A stretch of 64,000 bases of DNA from Pseudomonas deceptionensis (lineage in GTDB: Bacteria > Pseudomonadota > Gammaproteobacteria > Pseudomonadales > Pseudomonadaceae), in contig NZ_FNUD01000002.1 in NCBI RefSeq assembly GCF_900106095.1, positions 3,245,501 to 3,309,500 on the forward strand, read 5' to 3'. Position 1 is the stretch's first letter, and each line of letters begins with the position of its first letter. The notes under the pieces are model-generated. The model was given only the letters and a program-made list of their open reading frames with translations. It ran no database searches and was not told where the DNA came from. The translations under genes were made by a program, and so were the position numbers. This document shows, in pieces, positions 38,403 through 47,044 of this stretch.

Positions 38403-40595
38403 TCAAAAATTGATCGAAGCACTCAGCCGCGCTGTCAGCGGGGCACCCTGGAACACATAGTTGTCGCCCATGTATTCCCCCACATCACGCCAGTAGCGCT
38501 TGTCGAACAGGTTGTCGACGCTCAGCCGGAACACGGTGTCGTAACCTTCGATACGGGTGCTGTAGCGGCTGCCGATATTGAAGATGGCGTAGGCATCCGC
38601 CTGAACGTTACCTTGCTGGCTGGCGTATTTTTTGCCGCTGTATTGCACACCGCCAAGCAGGGCCAGACCATCGACCCAGGGCAGGGCGTAGTCGCCGTAG
38701 AGGCTGGCGCGCAGGGTCGGAACGTTGATGGTCTGGTGACCTTCATATTCGGCTGTGCCGCTGCCGGTCACCCGGGAACGGATCGCCGCCACGCTGGCTG
38801 CAATCTGCAGGCGCTCAGTGGCCCGGCCGTTGGCGGCGAGTTCCAGACCGGTGTTTTTCTGCTCACCCTGTTGCACGAAGGTGAACTCACCCGGCGTCGC
38901 ATCGGGACATGCGTACTGGTAGTCCTGACGGATCTGGAACAACGTGGCACTCAGACTGATACGCCGCCAGTCGTACTTGATCCCGGCTTCGATCTGCCGT
39001 GACACGGTAGGGGCGAGGATTTCGGAGCTATTGGTGGCATACCACGGCGCTGTGCCGCCCAGGGACAAGCCCTTGCTGTAGCGGGTGTACAGCGTCATGT
39101 TTTGCACCGGCTTGTAGAGCAGCGCGACCTGGGGCAGAAACTCATAGCGTTGCGTATGGCGGGTGGTGTCGCCCTGAGCGTCGAAGGTGCGCTCATCCAG
39201 ACGCACTTCGCGCCCGCCCAGCACGGTCTGCCATTGATCGTTGAAGCTGATCCTGTCATTGAAAAACACCCCGTACTGGCGGCTGTCCAGACGGCGATAG
39301 CTGTCCTGGACCGGGCCGTCGTAACGGGTGAAATCTTCAGGTTCGCTATCGATATTGCCGCTGCCGATCATTTCGTTGACCAGCTCGCGTTGGTCCACCA
39401 CCCGCCTGAATGCACTGGTACCGACGGTGAGTTCATGGCCGATGCCGCCCGTATCAAACTGACCACTCAGCGCGGCCTGTACTTCGTCATTGCGCCGGGT
39501 ATCGTCCGGGCTCTGGAAGTCGTATATGTCGTAATTGCCTTCGGGGCTGAAGTAGTTGGGCACCGCCGTACTGGCGCAACTGTCCGAGCCGTAGCAACCC
39601 CACGCAAACGAACTGTAATCGTCGATCACCACCTTGCTGCGCGAGGCGCTCAGGTTGCCTTTCCAGTTGTCTGTGAAGCGGTACTCGAAGTTGCCGTTGA
39701 TGTTCAGCGAATCAATGGTCACCGGTTTGGAGCCGCTCTGGTGGGCCAGCAGCTTTTTCGGCGAGGCGTGGTGCGGGAGCTCCGCCCCCCCGAGCAATTG
39801 ATAGCCCGGCACCGAACGCTGCTCCTTGTTTTGATACTCCACATCCAGTTGCAGCAGCGCATCCGGGCTGATGTTCCAGTCAAACGCCACCGACGCGAAA
39901 TCACGCTGGCCATTGGCATGTTCAACATAGGAATGGAGGTCTTCATGGGCGAAGTTGGCGCGCAGCCCGAACTGCTGCTCGCTGCCGAACCAGCCACCCA
40001 CATCGGTGGCCAGGTAGCCGCTGCCGCGGTCATCGGTCGAGACGGTGACCGAACGCACATCGGCTGCGCGCTTGGTCACGTAATTGACCACGCCGCCGGG
40101 CTCGGAAACCCCGCTTTGCAAGCCCGAAAGTCCCTTGAGCAACTCGACCTGTTGCTTGTTTTCCAGCCCGACATTCTGCTCGCCGGTGATGGTGCGGCCA
40201 TTGATCTTGTAGCTGCTGGCCGAATTCAGCGAGAAACCGCGCACCACGAAATTTTCGTAATAGCCGACAGGGGCATAACTTTCTCCCACTGAGGCGTCAT
40301 TTTTCAGCACATCGCTGAGCAGACGGGCTTGTTGATCCTCAATCAACGCATCGGTAAATACCGAAATCGCCGCCGGGGTATCGAGCAGCGGTGCCGCCTC
40401 GAAACCACCGACCCAGGCGTTGTCGGCCTGGTAAGCGCCGTTATCCCCGGCGGTGACTGCCGTCGCAGGCAGTTCGGTTTTTGCCGCGTACGCCACAGGC
40501 ATGCTGCTGGCCAGCAGCATGCCAACACCGAGCAAACTGCGCGTGAACCGCGGTGCGGACTCTGCCTGGGTGAAAGTCCGGTAAAGCATCTTCAT
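38403..40595 (-). CDS. TonB-dependent siderophore-type outer membrane receptor
   Basis: A 730-residue receptor. The signal peptide ends at VAYAA. The plug domain follows, with DTPAAISVFTDALIEDQ and the SEPGGVVNYVTKR segment typical of siderophore receptors. A 22-strand barrel would run to the terminal aromatic residue (ASINF). No N-terminal signalling domain for a FecI/FecR system is present. The ATG at 40595 (MKMLYRTF) has AGGAG seven bases upstream; the frame runs further up without a site. The ligand cannot be told from the sequence. No clear Fur box was seen in front of it. Confidence 0.9.
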   Translation of the reverse strand: MKMLYRTFTQAESAPRFTRSLLGVGMLLASSMPVAYAAKTELPATAVTAGDNGAYQADNAWVGGFEAAPLLDTPAAISVFTDALIEDQQARLLSDVLKNDASVGESYAPVGYYENFVVRGFSLNSASSYKINGRTITGEQNVGLENKQQVELLKGLSGLQSGVSEPGGVVNYVTKRAADVRSVTVSTDDRGSGYLATDVGGWFGSEQQFGLRANFAHEDLHSYVEHANGQRDFASVAFDWNISPDALLQLDVEYQNKEQRSVPGYQLLGGAELPHHASPKKLLAHQSGSKPVTIDSLNINGNFEYRFTDNWKGNLSASRSKVVIDDYSSFAWGCYGSDSCASTAVPNYFSPEGNYDIYDFQSPDDTRRNDEVQAALSGQFDTGGIGHELTVGTSAFRRVVDQRELVNEMIGSGNIDSEPEDFTRYDGPVQDSYRRLDSRQYGVFFNDRISFNDQWQTVLGGREVRLDERTFDAQGDTTRHTQRYEFLPQVALLYKPVQNMTLYTRYSKGLSLGGTAPWYATNSSEILAPTVSRQIEAGIKYDWRRISLSATLFQIRQDYQYACPDATPGEFTFVQQGEQKNTGLELAANGRATERLQIAASVAAIRSRVTGSGTAEYEGHQTINVPTLRASLYGDYALPWVDGLALLGGVQYSGKKYASQQGNVQADAYAIFNIGSRYSTRIEGYDTVFRLSVDNLFDKRYWRDVGEYMGDNYVFQGAPLTARLSASINF

Positions 40596-40976
40596 GCGCA
40601 GCTCCTGAAGGATGGGACAGGCTCGAATCCAAGGCCTGTTTATCAAGCGCGCCATCATACCTAACCACCCGGGCAAAGCACCCTCTGACCCTCCTGCGGG
40701 GAGCGATAGAGGCCATCATTCATACCCTTTGGTTTTAGCCAGGGCACCACGTAAATTTCATTTTGATAGTTGTTGACATGATTTGATACGCGTGAAATCT
40801 CCGAATAATTGACAATTAAAACCGGGTTTATCATTGTTCATGCCCACTGCATGCACCGACTATTCTGCCGTACCCGCGCGCAAGCATCCCCACTTACTCA
40901 GTGGGTTTATTGTCCACATCCGACCCTCAGCGCCCCGCACACGTTAGAGCTGATTGAGGGCTGCAAGAGCATCAAT
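40596..40976. other. Intergenic region between TonB receptor and adhesin-like gene
   Basis: Divergent spacer, AT-rich in 40735-40840, with two TTGACA hexamers (40773 and 40809) reading toward the adhesin-like gene. No convincing -10 at proper spacing was found for either. The adhesin frame is open from 40809, but the signal peptide argues that translation begins later. Confidence 0.4.
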
Positions 40977-42266
40977 ATGAGTGTTCAAACCATGAAGGTT
41001 TATGAGGGGGAGCGCTCAAGAGGGCGCGTACTTGCAAGGTGTTTGCTGGGTGGTTGTCTGGCCATCCTGGTCGGGTTTTCAACGCCACAGGCTCAGGCGG
41101 CAACAGTGGAAATTTCCGCACGTTTTTCACCCGATCCGAACAATCCACAGGTCAACACGTTTAAAAACACCACGCCCAACTCCGGTTTGTGCAACTCGTT
41201 CCCGTCTTTTTGCAATTCCCGAGGGCTGTACAGTATTCGTCTTGGAATCGAGCCGGAGACTCAACGCCCGATTCTGGCCAAGCACGCAAATATTCGAGAC
41301 GGTGCGATGATCAAGGTCCCAGCCGAGGTCAGATCCATTCAAGTGACCAGTACGTCGGGGCAGACAGCTGAGGTGAAATTTTCCATAACTGCCTTCAGCG
41401 CGAGCAATCGTACCCGCAGTGTTTACGATATTATCGATAAGCAAGATGTGGGTCCCAATGGAGCCAACACTATCCTTTGGGACGGGTTGCCCTGGTCGTA
41501 CAATGCCCCTGCGCCATGTGTGCTGGGGGCATTGATGAGTACTACCAGTTATATCGACGCCGATTACTTCTGGTCCACACCGGTGGCAGCGCCTTGTGGA
41601 AAATCTCCTGCGTATGTGATCGATAAGCTTCTGGTGCGCAATGCCAGTGTGTCTTACCTGATGACCAGCCCTGATCCGCTGAAAATGGAGAGCGGCATTT
41701 ACCGAGGCTCGATCAATTACACAGTGGGGCCGGGCAAGGACTTCGACTTTGGCGATAATCTGGCCTCTACCGACCCCCTCGTCACCATGAATTTCACCTT
41801 GAGTGTTGAACACACCCTCAAGTTTCAGTTCCCGCCGGGGTACGGTTCCGTGGCCCTCAACCCTGAAGGCGGTTGGCAGCAATGGTTGAACAACGGGCGC
41901 CGTCCACAAAAGCTGGCTGCCGATCAGGGCTTCAAAATGTGGGCCTCCACGAGGTTCAGCATAGAGCTGCAATGCGAGTACATGCTGAGCGATCAGTGCG
42001 CGATCAAGAACCCCGCAGGGCATGAAGTGCCTGTGGAGACGCGAGTGACGCTGCCCAACGGTCTGCGCGATGCCTCAAACCAACCGGTCAACCGACTGCT
42101 GTTGAGTACAAACCCTCAGTTTTTTTCACCCAACCAATACCTGGACAACCGCCCCGCAGCCTTGCACTTTGAAGTGGCTCGCGATCAGGTAAAAAGCATG
42201 ATTGATGACCACTCCGGCAGCATGTACCGCGGCAATATCACGGTTATCTGGAACAGCGAAGTCTGA
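40977..42266 (+). CDS. Secreted orphan adhesin, possibly CfaE/CooD-like pilin tip type
   Basis: A 429-residue protein with a signal peptide (LARCLLGGCLAILVGFS ... AQAAT). The mature part has two halves: an N-terminal domain with Cys pairs (LCNSFPSFC; then CVLG and APCGK), and a C-terminal pilin-like domain from about residue 240 with LQCEYMLSDQC and the ending YRGNITVIWNSEV. The alternation, the IYRGSINYTV bridge and the terminal beta strand resemble minor adhesins of class 5 (CFA/I, CS1) fimbriae, as a structural impression only. No chaperone, usher or major pilin gene is nearby. The start at 40977 is chosen for the signal peptide; the ribosome site is weak and ATG 40992 is possible. Confidence 0.55.
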   Translation: MSVQTMKVYEGERSRGRVLARCLLGGCLAILVGFSTPQAQAATVEISARFSPDPNNPQVNTFKNTTPNSGLCNSFPSFCNSRGLYSIRLGIEPETQRPILAKHANIRDGAMIKVPAEVRSIQVTSTSGQTAEVKFSITAFSASNRTRSVYDIIDKQDVGPNGANTILWDGLPWSYNAPAPCVLGALMSTTSYIDADYFWSTPVAAPCGKSPAYVIDKLLVRNASVSYLMTSPDPLKMESGIYRGSINYTVGPGKDFDFGDNLASTDPLVTMNFTLSVEHTLKFQFPPGYGSVALNPEGGWQQWLNNGRRPQKLAADQGFKMWASTRFSIELQCEYMLSDQCAIKNPAGHEVPVETRVTLPNGLRDASNQPVNRLLLSTNPQFFSPNQYLDNRPAALHFEVARDQVKSMIDDHSGSMYRGNITVIWNSEV

Positions 42267-42305
42267 TGCCGTTTGTAGAGACTCGGTAACCGTTCAGTCC
42301 TCCCC

Positions 42306-42356
42306 GTGGGAGCGAGCCTGCTCGCGAATAATCTTCGCGAGCAGGCTCGCTCCCAC
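42306..42356. repeat. REP palindrome (GTGGGAGCGAGCCTGCTCGCGA type)
   Basis: Inverted arms with a short central AATAATC, just after the adhesin-like gene. Confidence 0.92.
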
Positions 42357-42872
42357 GGTTGAAGTGTTTCTGTAAGCGCCGCTCATCGCAGCGTGCGGCA
42401 GCGGCCACACCCTCTCGAACAACAGGTCAATAGTGGCGCAAACCTTGATTTATAGGCTTTGGATGGGGTATAGCTAAGAAGTCGACTCACAAAAATGTAG
42501 GGATTTTCAACGTCATATGGATGGAATCACACGTATCAATCGCCCGTTCGGCTCACACGTCGCATCCCTGATTGCGAGTTGTGGGCCTCACGTCAAACGC
42601 TGCATCAATGCAGTCACAGGGTTTGTTTTTCGCCTTCTTGCAAACACCGCTTTACCTCTCCTGAGACCCTGCTTCTCGGGCAGCTGCGCCAACTGGCGCC
42701 ATTGTTACTTCCCCCCGCCTGATTATTGCTGACCACTCGCCATTCCGGTGCGCTCACGCCCCGCTTTTAACGGCGCGTCCTGCTGCCCGGCATTTGTATT
42801 TGAAACCACTTTTTGATCCGAAGCGTTTCAGCGAGCTAACCAAGAAGCCTCGCATTACAAGGAGCTGTGCTC
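42357..42872 (+). other. Long leader region upstream of the mannitol phosphate gene
   Basis: About 515 bases without a convincing gene. A candidate sigma-70 promoter is TTGATT (42445-42450), 18 bases, TATAGC (42469-42474). If used, the transcript would carry a leader of about 390 bases. The leader contains a run of short GC-rich inverted repeats (for example around CAGCTGCGCCAACTGGCGCC) and ends with AAGGAG before the ATG. A 71-codon frame at 42517 has no good ribosome site. Confidence 0.4.
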
Positions 42873-45014
42873 ATGATTTATTTTCAGGGTAAAAGAATTT
42901 TCAGTGCCATCTTCGACATGGACGGCACCATGTTTGACACCGAGCGCCTGCGCTTCAAAACCCTCAAGCAGGCCGCCCTCGAGATTTACGGCACGCCGCT
43001 CAGTGAAGAAACACTGATGGGCTCATTGGGCTTGAGCGCCAAAAAAGCCGAAGCCCTGGCCAAGGCAAATCACGGTGAGGACTTTCCGTATGCGCAGGTC
43101 AGGCAGCGCGCCGACGAACTTGAACTGGCCCATGTACGCAATCATGGTGTGCCGATCAAGGACGGCCTGCTGGAAGTGCTGGAGCGCTTGCGCAAGTACG
43201 GCCTGACCATGGCCGTGGCCACGTCGAGCCGGCGCGCCATCGCCGAGGAGTACTTGATCAATGCCAACGTGCTCAAGTATTTCGACATCACCGTGTGCGG
43301 CGATGAAGTGACCCAGGGCAAGCCCCATCCGGAGATTTTCCTCAAGGCCGCCAGCGCGCTCAATTGCTTGCCCGGGCATTGCCTGATGCTGGAGGACTCT
43401 GAAAACGGCCTGCTGTCAGCGATCCGCGCCGAAGGGCAGCCGATCCTGATCGAAGACATCAAACCACCGGCGCCCGAGGTCAAGGCCGGGGCGTTGAAGG
43501 CTTATCAGAACATGCACCAGTTTTTGGGTGACTTGAATGATTGCATGCCCGACCTGGGCACCCCGGAACTCACCGAAACCTTCCCCCAGACCCTCAACCA
43601 GTTCAGTGCCGGTATTCACGGTTTTGGCGCGATGGGCGGCGGCTACCTGACGCAGATTTTTTCTCACTGGGACGGCTACACGCGGCCGTGCGAGATCATT
43701 GCGGCGACCCGTTCGCGGATGTTGCGCGACACCATCCAGGCGTTCGGCCGGTTCAGCGTGCGCTATGGCGCCACGTCTTTCGATCAGACCATCGAAAACC
43801 TGCGCATGATCGACATGGACGACGCCGAGGCGGTGATCAACATGTACGACGTGGCGGAAATCGTCGGGCTCACCCTGCCCGAGCCTGCGATCCGCAAACA
43901 GGCGGATGTGATTGCCAGGGGCCTGGTCCGTCGGTATGAACGTCGCGGCCGGGAACTGACGATTCTGATCGTGTTGAACAAAGTTGGTGGCGCGGACTTT
44001 GTTCGTCGTCACGTGCAAGCGCAACTGGAGCTGCTGGTCAGCCCCCAGATGTGCCAGAAGATCCTGGCCAATACGCATTTTGCCGAGACCGTGGTCAGCC
44101 GCATCGTCTCTAAAATCTCCACCGAGTCGCTGGTGCGCCAGTTGCGCATCAAGTCGAAAATGTTCCAGAACAGCCTGAGTGATGGGGCCGATGCACCGAA
44201 AGTCTGCGCCAAGACGCCAGTGCCCGAGTACGAGCGGCTGATCAGCCGTTTTCGGCCCTTCGCCCAGTCCAGCAATGCGCTGAGTCAGTTGCACCTGATC
44301 CTGTTCAACAGCGAGTCGGACATGCCGTTGTATGCCGAGCGGTGCAGCAATCTGCTGGAGCGAATGCGCCAGGTAAAAACCGTGGACGACATCACCCAGA
44401 CCCAGGTGATGAAAAACCTGCTGTGGAATGGCCCCCACGCCATCATTGCCTGGTATGCCAGCCTGTTGGGGCATTCCTGGTTGGGGCAGGGCATGGGAGA
44501 TCCGCGGGTCAACGCCCTGGCACGACACTTGATTGACCGGGAAGTCGGCCCGGCGCTGGTGGCTGAGTACCCGCACATGGCTCAGGCCGTTGCGGACTTT
44601 TCGAAAACCTTTCTGGAGCGTTGCAGCACGTCGTTCAAGGACCCCTGCGCCCGTGTGGGTCGGGACCCGCTGCGTAAGCTGCAACGTAACGAGCGTATTT
44701 TCCGCAGTATCGACCTGGCCCAAAAGCACGGCATCGACAGCAGCGCGCTGGCGTTTGGCAGTGCCCTGGCCCTGCATTACGCGCTGCGTTGCCCCGACAG
44801 CAAGGATCAGGAGTGCCTGTTGATGCGAACCCTGTACCAGGACAGCGGCAGCGTCGAGGCGGTGTTGACCTACAGCGGGAGCTACAACGGGCGTCCGTAT
44901 CCGGGGTTGCACCCGATACAGGATGCGGCGTTGGTGGAGGCCATTACCGGGCACTTCCATCGTTTGGCGGCGCTTGAGCCGGGTTGTGCCGAATTCGTCA
45001 TGGCCCCGGCCTGA
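42873..45014 (+). CDS. mtlD: Bifunctional mannitol-1-phosphate phosphatase/dehydrogenase
   Basis: A 713-residue fusion. Residues 1-215 are a HAD phosphatase of the beta-phosphoglucomutase type (DMDGTMFDTE with Asp15 and Asp17, ATSSRR, and KPHPEIF). The remainder is a long-chain polyol dehydrogenase with a glycine-rich nucleotide loop (GFGAMGGGYL near 250) and the family K-x4-N-x2-H signature as KNLLWNGPH (Lys514, Asn519, His522). This order matches the MtlD of Acinetobacter, which reduces fructose-6-phosphate and dephosphorylates the product to make mannitol as an osmoprotectant. ATG 42873 has AAGGAG upstream. The next gene follows after 60 bases. A link to salt stress here is inference. Confidence 0.85.
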   Translation: MIYFQGKRIFSAIFDMDGTMFDTERLRFKTLKQAALEIYGTPLSEETLMGSLGLSAKKAEALAKANHGEDFPYAQVRQRADELELAHVRNHGVPIKDGLLEVLERLRKYGLTMAVATSSRRAIAEEYLINANVLKYFDITVCGDEVTQGKPHPEIFLKAASALNCLPGHCLMLEDSENGLLSAIRAEGQPILIEDIKPPAPEVKAGALKAYQNMHQFLGDLNDCMPDLGTPELTETFPQTLNQFSAGIHGFGAMGGGYLTQIFSHWDGYTRPCEIIAATRSRMLRDTIQAFGRFSVRYGATSFDQTIENLRMIDMDDAEAVINMYDVAEIVGLTLPEPAIRKQADVIARGLVRRYERRGRELTILIVLNKVGGADFVRRHVQAQLELLVSPQMCQKILANTHFAETVVSRIVSKISTESLVRQLRIKSKMFQNSLSDGADAPKVCAKTPVPEYERLISRFRPFAQSSNALSQLHLILFNSESDMPLYAERCSNLLERMRQVKTVDDITQTQVMKNLLWNGPHAIIAWYASLLGHSWLGQGMGDPRVNALARHLIDREVGPALVAEYPHMAQAVADFSKTFLERCSTSFKDPCARVGRDPLRKLQRNERIFRSIDLAQKHGIDSSALAFGSALALHYALRCPDSKDQECLLMRTLYQDSGSVEAVLTYSGSYNGRPYPGLHPIQDAALVEAITGHFHRLAALEPGCAEFVMAPA

Positions 45015-45074
45015 ATCGATCAAGCCGCGAGCCCTGTAATGGGCCAGTCTGGAAGGTCTGTTAAGGAGCTGACC

Positions 45075-46082
45075 ATGATCCGACTGTCCCTGGCCCAAGC
45101 GTATGAGCTGGCCGAATCCATCTTGTTGCATAACGGTTTCAACCCGGCCCATGCCCGCGCGGTGAGCGATACGGTGCTGGCCGGGGAGCGCGACGGTTGC
45201 GCTTCCCACGGACTGTACCGGGTGTTGGGGTGTGTCAATTCGCTGCGTGCAGGCAAGGTTTCGCCTGATGCCGTGCCGCAGGTCATCGATCAGGCGCCTT
45301 CGATCGTGCGTGTGGATGCGGGGGGCGGTTTTTCTCAGTTGGCGTTTCAGGCGGGCTTGCCATTGCTGAAGGAAAAAACCCGGGCTAACGGTATTGCGGC
45401 GCTGGCGATAAATCGGTGTGTGCATTTTTCTGCATTGTGGGTGGAGATTGAGCAACTGACGTCGGCCGGTCTGGTGGCGTTGGCCTGTAACCCGAGCCAT
45501 GCCTGGGTAGCGCCAGCGGGGGGCAATCAACCTGTATTTGGCACCAACCCGATTGCGTTTGGCTGGCCACGGGAGGGCCGCAATCCCTTTGTCTTTGATT
45601 TTGCTACCAGCGCGATTGCCCGCGGTGATATCGAGTTGCATCGCCGGGCCGGCAAGGCGATTCCTGAGGGCTGGGGGGTGGATGCACACGGGCAGCCGAG
45701 TACAGATCCCAATGTGGTGCTTGATGCGGGGGCGATGTTGACGTTCGGCGGTCACAAGGGCTCGGCACTGGCGGCGATGGTGGAGCTGATTGCCGGGCCT
45801 TTGATCGGTGATTTGACCAGTGCTGAATCGTTGGCGTATGACGCGGGGAGCAAGTCTTCGCCGTACCATGGCGAGTTGATTATTGCGTTTGATCCGCAGC
45901 GTTTTCTGGGGGCTGCAACCGATCAGCATTTGGCTCGGGCTGAGGGGTTGTTTGCCGGTATTGAGGGGCAGGGTGCGCGGTTGCCGTCGCAACGCCGGTA
46001 TGAGGCGCGGGCGCGTAGCCAGGTGGAAGGCGTCCAGATTCCCCAGGCTTTGTACAACGATCTTCAAGCCTTGCTGAACTGA
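45075..46082 (+). CDS. Delta1-pyrroline/piperideine-2-carboxylate reductase (malate/L-lactate dehydrogenase family)
   Basis: A 335-residue NAD(P)H-dependent reductase of the Ldh2/MdhG fold, with the catalytic His in SHGLYRV (His45) and the HxSALW and GTNPIAFGWP stretches of the DpkA/LhpD group. These enzymes reduce pyrroline-2-carboxylate to L-proline, or piperideine-2-carboxylate to pipecolate. Aconitase X, 6 kb away on the other strand, would make pyrroline-2-carboxylate, so this is a likely last step of 3-hydroxyproline use. ATG 45075 has AAGGAG seven bases upstream. It may be cotranscribed with mtlD; no GTATAC operator was seen in front of it. Confidence 0.83.
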   Translation: MIRLSLAQAYELAESILLHNGFNPAHARAVSDTVLAGERDGCASHGLYRVLGCVNSLRAGKVSPDAVPQVIDQAPSIVRVDAGGGFSQLAFQAGLPLLKEKTRANGIAALAINRCVHFSALWVEIEQLTSAGLVALACNPSHAWVAPAGGNQPVFGTNPIAFGWPREGRNPFVFDFATSAIARGDIELHRRAGKAIPEGWGVDAHGQPSTDPNVVLDAGAMLTFGGHKGSALAAMVELIAGPLIGDLTSAESLAYDAGSKSSPYHGELIIAFDPQRFLGAATDQHLARAEGLFAGIEGQGARLPSQRRYEARARSQVEGVQIPQALYNDLQALLN

Positions 46083-46091
46083 AGACAATGT

Positions 46092-47033
46092 GTAGCGCAG
46101 CAGTCGTAAAATCAGCGTCCACGGTAAATCAGGCAAACCGCGTATTCCGTATTTACGACCGCTTCGCGCTCGAACGCAGCCTCGCACGACTCGTCAGCGG
46201 CTACGAAGAGCAACAGGCGGTGAACCCTGTAGCCGCTGACGAGGAACGAAGGCTGCGTCCGGCTGCGCAGCAGTCGTAAAATCAGCATCCACGGTTAATC
46301 AGGCAAACCGCGTGTTCCGTATTTACGACCGCTTCGCGCTCGAACGCAGCCTCGCACGACTCGTCAGCGGCTACGAAGAGCAACAGGCGGCGAACCCTGT
46401 AGCCGCTGACGAGGAACGAAGGCTGCGACCGGCTGCGCAGCAGTCGTAAAATCAGCGTCCACGGTTAATCAGGCAAACCGCGTATTCCGTATTTACGACC
46501 GCTTCGCGCTCGAACGCAGCCTCGCACGACTCGTCAGCGGCTACGAAGATCAACAGGCGGCGAACCCTGTAGCCGCTGACGAGGAACGAAGGCTGCGACC
46601 GGCTGCGCAGCAGTCGTAAAATCAGCGTCCACGGTTAATCAGGCAAACCGCGTATTCCGTATTTACGACCGCTTCGCGCTCGAACGCAGCCTCGCACGAC
46701 TCGTCAGCGGCTACGAAGAGCAACAGGCGGCGAACCCCGTAGCCGCTGACGAGGAACGAAGGCTGCGTCCGGCTGCGCAGCAGTCGTAAAATCAGCGTCC
46801 ACGGTAAATCAGGCAAACCGCGTATTCCGTATTTACGACCGCTTCGCGCTCGAACGCAGCCTCGCACGACTCGTCAGCGGCTACGAAGAGCAACAGGCGG
46901 CGAACCCTGTAGCCGCTGACGAGGAACGAAGGCTGCGTTCGGCTGCGCAGCAGTCGTAAAATCAGCATCCGCGGTTAATCAGGCAAACCGCGTGTTCCGT
47001 CTTAACGACCGCTTTGTACTCGTCAGCGGCTAC
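46092..47033. repeat. Tandem array of 170-bp REPIN-like units
   Basis: Four complete units of exactly 170 bases (starting at 46229, 46399, 46569 and 46739) are flanked by a left partial copy (46092-46228) and a right partial copy (46909-47033). Each unit has a left arm GTAGCCGCTGACGAGGAACG and an inverted right arm CGACTCGTCAGCGGCTAC, so each is itself a large palindrome. Copies differ at only a few bases. The array fills the gap between two convergent genes. Short frames inside it are not genes. Confidence 0.95.
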
Positions 47034-47044
47034 AGAGCGTGGGT

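Noticed and set aside
42517..42732. 71-codon frame before mtlD
   Set aside because: No proper ribosome site, odd composition rich in Cys, Arg and Pro, and no family resemblance. Kept only as part of the leader description.
43416..46187. A 923-codon open frame on the minus strand
   Set aside because: Antisense to mtlD and the reductase, both of which have intact catalytic motifs and ribosome sites. It also starts inside the repeat array.
46622..46867. 81-codon frame and similar ones in the repeat array
   Set aside because: The same peptide is repeated with the repeat unit; it is a by-product of the palindromic DNA.
46092..47033. CRISPR array
   Set aside because: The units are 170 bases, nearly identical throughout and contain no variable spacers; there are no cas genes nearby.
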